DNA from: JBJFCE01 sp964437825
GTDB lineage: Bacteria > Bacillota > Clostridia > Lachnospirales > Lachnospiraceae
Direction: 5' to 3'
NCBI GenBank assembly: GCA_964437825.1
Contig: CAYTIH010000040.1
Span: 1-23,209, forward strand
Length of the DNA stretch: 23,209 nt
The notes under the pieces: model-generated
The model's database searches: none
Told to the model about the DNA's origin: nothing
The model's input: the letters and a program-made list of their open reading frames with translations, nothing else
Shown here: piece by piece, positions 19,802-23,209 of the stretch
How positions within the stretch are numbered: position 1 is the first letter of the stretch
Layout: every line of letters begins with the position of its first letter
Translations under genes and position numbers: made by a program

Positions 19802-22471
19802 TTTTTCCCACTCCTTCATAATCTCTTCACAGGTGTCCACATCCACATTGTCTACCGCCTCTTTAAAATGACGGAATATTTCTTCCTGCTCTCCCGTATA
19901 GGTATATTTCGCCATCGCGGCGCTGACTTCTTCCATCCTGTCCATGTCAAGTTCTTCCAATGCACTGCGCATATCCGCAAAGAAGGACTCCAGAATTTCT
20001 TTCGTGATTTCTTCGCCGCAGCCTTTCTCCTGCTCGTCCTCACAGAACGGTTTCAGTACAGGCAGATATGACCTATACTGCTTCAGCATATCGTCCGTTT
20101 TCGCATGAATCAGCTTGGAATTTCTTGCGTTGCCCGCCCGCTCCATGGCCGCAGCTTTGTCCGAAAGCTCTGCCGCTCCGATCTGCTTCGAGGAGCTTTT
20201 CAGCGCATGAACCTCTATCGTATAGGCCGCCCAATCCTCTTCTTCCTCCAGTTTCTTAATCAGGGCGGATTTCTTCTCGATAACACGGTAATAATCCTTA
20301 AGCACTACCCAAAACAGCTTGGAATTTCCCAAAAGCTTAATAGCCTCCGCCGTATCCAGATCGCCGACGATAATCTCTTCCTCATAATTAGACTTCACAG
20401 AAGCAACCGTATACTGCTCGATCTTTTTTATTTTTTCCACGGGAAGCCACTGCCCCACCTTCGCAATCAATGTTTTTAATTCGATAGGCTTAGAAACAAA
20501 ATCGTTCATTCCTTCCTTTAAAAACAAGTCCTTCATACCGCTCACCGCGTTTGCCGTCAGGGCAATGATCGGAACATCATTATATTCCGGATGAAGCCGG
20601 CGGATAATACGGGTCGTCTCCACGCCGTCCAACTCCGGCATCATATGATCCATCAGAATCAGATCATAGTGATGAACGGAAATCATGTTGATTGCTTTCT
20701 TGCCGCTGGTCGCCGTAGCAACCTTCATCTTAAGAGGCTTCAAGAGTCCTTCCGCCACGGTAAGATTAATCATGTTGTCGTCTACAATCAGAACCTCCGC
20801 CTCAGGCGCAATGAAATTGATGCTTACTTCATCTGCGTTCTCATCGGCAAAATACACTTCCTCCCTGTTGAAAACCATCGCCTCATTTAACACATAAAGC
20901 GGTTTTCTCACGAGAAGCAGATTCGGTATGTCATATTCTGTCGAGCTGTCGAGGAACGGAAGCAGAAGCACTGCCGTGATATTGGGCGTATTTCTTACAT
21001 ACTCCTCTACCGTAGGCGTAAACATTCTCTGCTCCACAAAAAGAAAATTGTCTTTGCCCTCAACCGGCGCCGCTTCCTCTAAGGATAATGTCTCCACGTA
21101 ATCCACGCCAAGCTTTTCACAGTCGGCGGCAACCTGCCGCTTCATATACTGATTATAAAACATGCCTGCCACCCTGATAGAGCCTGGCTGCTTCACCCTG
21201 CAGCTCGGCTTGTCTTCAATGACTGTCTGCGGTAATTCAAAAGAAAAAACGCTGCCCTTTTCATATTCGCTTTTGATATTAATGGTTCCGCCCATCAGCT
21301 GCAGCAGGCGGCGGGAAATGGTAAGGCCGAGTCCGGTTCCCTCTATATTCCTGTTGCGCTTGCTGTCTAACTGCTGAAAGGAGTTGAAAATCTTTTCTAT
21401 ATCCTTCTTTTTAATTCCGATTCCGGTATCCTCTACCTCGAACTTCAGCATGATTTCTTTTTCTTTTATCGGCTCACAGTACATTCTGATGCACACCTGC
21501 CCGATATTTGTAAACTTGGCGGCGTTATTGGCGATATTAAGCAGTACCTGCTTGATGCGGATATTGTCTCCTAAAAGTCTGTGCGGGATATCCGGCGAAA
21601 TATCCAGTATCAGCTCGACTTCTTTTTCCTTCAGGCGTTCCATTACAATATTTGCAATATCATTGATAATTGACATTGGTTCATATTCGTCGGGTATGAT
21701 ATCCATTTTACCAGACTCAATCTTGGAGAAATCCAGAATATCGTTAATGATCGTAAGCAGCGCCTTGCTGGACGACTTGATCAAATGAACGTAATTCCTC
21801 GCAGTCGGAGGAAGATCTTCCCGCAGCGCCATCTCGGCCATGCCGATTACCGCATTCATCGGCGTCCTGATCTCATGACTCATATTGGCCAAGAAATCCG
21901 ATTTCATATTGTTAGCCTTCTCAATCTCCTTGCCTGCCTGTATCGCTATATATTTACTGTACGCCATTTCGGACAGTATATTTGCTACCTTATAGAGAAA
22001 ATCAGCGGCGCGGTTGATATCCTGCTGGCTGATGATCCTGACTTTCCTTGAAGCCTTCCACAGCTGTTCCGGGTCAACGTTGATCTCCTGGGCAATGGAA
22101 AAAACGTTTTCTCTTTTGAGCGGCTCGGTCAACACCTGCCCGCCGATAAAGCTTCCGATCATCTGTCCGTCGGCAAGAATCGGCGCCGCATAATCGGTAA
22201 GTCCGGCATGACAGGTATAACATGCCGGCCCTTGTTTTTTCCAGGAGGTTTCCGCCCCGAATTTATCGCACCACTCACAACGCGCCCTTCCATCCTTTGA
22301 TTTACGCACGTTATCAATACAAAAATCCGTAAAATTGGAAGGCTTTGTCACAGGCGTGCCGTGCATGTCCGTAGTGAGCGACGCCATGCCTGTCATCGTG
22401 GCAAAAGCGTCCTGAATCTGCTGTAAAATATCCACACTGATCAAATCAGTCAGGTTTAATATCTGTTCCAT
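19793..22471 (-). CDS. PocR-domain hybrid histidine kinase with receiver and HPt domains
   Basis: This 892-residue phosphorelay kinase has no clear membrane segment. Residues 5-170 are a PocR ligand-binding domain with cysteines C51, C65, C68, C84 and C87 (CEWC, CYTC), usual for small-ligand or metal sensing. HisKA has MSHEIRTPMNAVIGM with phospho-accepting H199. The ATPase has N-box IKQVLLNIANNAAKFT (307-322), EDTGIGI and GTGLGLTI. Residues 431-540 look like a receiver that has lost its motifs. A true receiver (558-670) has D564/D565, D608 in ILMDHMMP, T639 and K661. HPt is at about 715-800, with H755 in HALKSSSKQIGA. A further helical C-terminus follows. It lies 36 bases after the receiver protein, so both are one operon. 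The output target is not visible. Confidence 0.93.
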   Translation of the reverse strand: MEQILNLTDLISVDILQQIQDAFATMTGMASLTTDMHGTPVTKPSNFTDFCIDNVRKSKDGRARCEWCDKFGAETSWKKQGPACYTCHAGLTDYAAPILADGQMIGSFIGGQVLTEPLKRENVFSIAQEINVDPEQLWKASRKVRIISQQDINRAADFLYKVANILSEMAYSKYIAIQAGKEIEKANNMKSDFLANMSHEIRTPMNAVIGMAEMALREDLPPTARNYVHLIKSSSKALLTIINDILDFSKIESGKMDIIPDEYEPMSIINDIANIVMERLKEKEVELILDISPDIPHRLLGDNIRIKQVLLNIANNAAKFTNIGQVCIRMYCEPIKEKEIMLKFEVEDTGIGIKKKDIEKIFNSFQQLDSKRNRNIEGTGLGLTISRRLLQLMGGTINIKSEYEKGSVFSFELPQTVIEDKPSCRVKQPGSIRVAGMFYNQYMKRQVAADCEKLGVDYVETLSLEEAAPVEGKDNFLFVEQRMFTPTVEEYVRNTPNITAVLLLPFLDSSTEYDIPNLLLVRKPLYVLNEAMVFNREEVYFADENADEVSINFIAPEAEVLIVDDNMINLTVAEGLLKPLKMKVATATSGKKAINMISVHHYDLILMDHMMPELDGVETTRIIRRLHPEYNDVPIIALTANAVSGMKDLFLKEGMNDFVSKPIELKTLIAKVGQWLPVEKIKKIEQYTVASVKSNYEEEIIVGDLDTAEAIKLLGNSKLFWVVLKDYYRVIEKKSALIKKLEEEEDWAAYTIEVHALKSSSKQIGAAELSDKAAAMERAGNARNSKLIHAKTDDMLKQYRSYLPVLKPFCEDEQEKGCGEEITKEILESFFADMRSALEELDMDRMEEVSAAMAKYTYTGEQEEIFRHFKEAVDNVDVDTCEEIMKEWEKLL

Positions 22472-22507
22472 CTCAAATCCCCTCCGGCTCCGTTACCGTA
22501 ACAGCGC

Positions 22508-23209
22508 TCAATGAACCAGTTTCTTAATGGTACGCATCAGCTTCTCGTGGTCGATCGGCTTTAAAAGATACCCCTGCGGTTTTTGCACCAGCGCTTTCTG
22601 AATCTTATTTCTCTCGGTGATGCCCGTCAGAAATACTACCGGAATTTCTCTGGTCGCCTCGTTTGCATGCAGCTTTTCCAGCACGTCGGGGCCTGTCTCT
22701 CCAGGCATCTCATAATCTAAGAGAATCAAATCGGTCGTCTTGTTCTCCAGGAATTTCAGCGCAATCTTGCCATTGATTGCAGTGGCGACATCATAGTTTT
22801 CATGAAGCTGTTCTTTAATCATCTTAAGCATAAGCGGATCGTCATCGACTACAAGAATATGCTTTCTTCTCTTCTTCTCTTCCAGTCTGCGCTTTTCTTC
22901 CAGTCTGCGCTTTTCTTCCAGTCTGCGCTTTTCTTCCTGCTTTCTCTCCTCTTCCAGTCTGCGTTCTTCCTCTTCGCGCTGTCTCTTATCGTTTAGAAAT
23001 TTGGTAAGCCGCTCCGCAATCGTGGTTATCGTTAAAGGCTTCACAAGCGTAAGCTCCGCCGCGTGGGGAGCGAACTGCTCGAATTCCGCGCAGTCCTCTT
23101 CGGCGCCTATGATCACAATAGGAATATTAGTGCGCTGCAGCAGTCTGCTTCTTGCGGAAAGCACCTGCTTCATGTTATCCTGTGTTTCCTGGTTCAACCC
23201 GTAGATTAA
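22508..23209 (-). CDS. Double-receiver response regulator, N-terminus outside window
   Basis: The frame is open to the right edge, so the gene begins outside. A TTG at 23197 could serve as start but lies in the middle of a domain. Numbered from there, residues 1-70 are the second half of a receiver (PIVIIGAEED, then LVKPLTITTI with the conserved KP). Residues 71-112 are a charged helix with three RRLEEK copies. Residues 113-229 are a complete receiver with D118/D119 (VVDDDP), phospho-accepting D161 (LILLDYEMPG), T191 and K213 (LLKPID). No DNA-binding output domain follows. It therefore probably acts as a phosphate relay or by protein contact with the adjacent hybrid kinase, whose gene starts 36 bases later. 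Confidence 0.88.
   Translation of the reverse strand, partial: LIYGLNQETQDNMKQVLSARSRLLQRTNIPIVIIGAEEDCAEFEQFAPHAAELTLVKPLTITTIAERLTKFLNDKRQREEEERRLEEERKQEEKRRLEEKRRLEEKRRLEEKKRRKHILVVDDDPLMLKMIKEQLHENYDVATAINGKIALKFLENKTTDLILLDYEMPGETGPDVLEKLHANEATREIPVVFLTGITERNKIQKALVQKPQGYLLKPIDHEKLMRTIKKLVH
22880..22933. repeat. 18-base tandem repeat in the receiver linker
   Basis: Three perfect copies of TTCCAGTCTGCGCTTTTC (22880-22897, 22898-22915, 22916-22933), plus a partial one at 22952-22963, encode the RRLEEK units of the helix joining two receivers. The unit is in frame, so copy number can change the linker length by six residues. Confidence 0.9.

Noticed and set aside
22880..22963. Possible CRISPR-like short repeat array
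   Set aside because: Repeats are contiguous, 18 bases, in frame and encode RRLEEK units. There are no spacers.

Overview
The window looks like chromosome from a low-to-mid-GC Clostridia, most likely Lachnospiraceae. That placement is an inference from gene content: a class III (Firmicutes-type) fructose-1,6-bisphosphatase, a eukaryotic-type HisA, YerC, YwlG, a DUF1836 protein, a PspA/SPFH pair of the Bacillus YdjF-YdjI type, a PocR-domain hybrid kinase and strong GGAGG ribosome binding sites. No rRNA, tRNA, complete IS or CRISPR array was seen.

Layout. Positions 1-1350 are a gene graveyard: the tail of an unknown gene, a disrupted small protein, a RelE/ParE toxin fragment and an internally deleted inorganic pyrophosphatase. 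From about 1350 to 7270 most genes are on the minus strand: EamA transporter, PspA, SPFH/zinc-ribbon protein, PcrA helicase and a small acidic membrane protein. From 7.5 to 9.3 kb, on plus, are an orphan NMT1-type lipoprotein and YwlG. At 9.5-10.8 kb two putative regulators (DUF1836 on minus, YerC on plus) are divergently transcribed, each with a palindrome at its promoter. At 10.8-13.0 kb on minus are a small unknown protein, a leucine-rich-repeat protein, a catalytically degenerate LytM/M23 protein and a niaR remnant fused to the tail of a membrane-protein gene. A cold-shock gene (plus) and hisA (minus) converge on a strong shared terminator. An Asn/Asp-rich lipoprotein (plus) converges with fbp.

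The 15.2-19.8 kb minus-strand block is the lysine/diaminopimelate branch: promoter, lysine riboswitch, dapA, terminator, an unrecognised 38-codon ORF with its own promoter and ribosome binding site, then dapB with its own promoter, and fbp. So dapA is under lysine riboswitch control, while dapB-fbp appears to be a separate transcription unit with repeats at its promoter.

The right end (19.8-23.2 kb, minus) is a two-gene signalling operon. It holds a double-receiver protein whose 5' end lies outside the window, followed by a PocR-HisKA-HATPase-pseudoreceiver-receiver-HPt phosphorelay kinase.

The most informative non-coding elements are the lysine riboswitch, the operator-like palindromes at the two regulator promoters, the two sets of direct repeats around the dapB promoter, the foldable convergent spacer at 15149-15226, and a terminator placed directly against the pcrA ribosome binding site. 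Several start codons were moved downstream because promoter or ribosome-binding-site positions rule out the longest reading.
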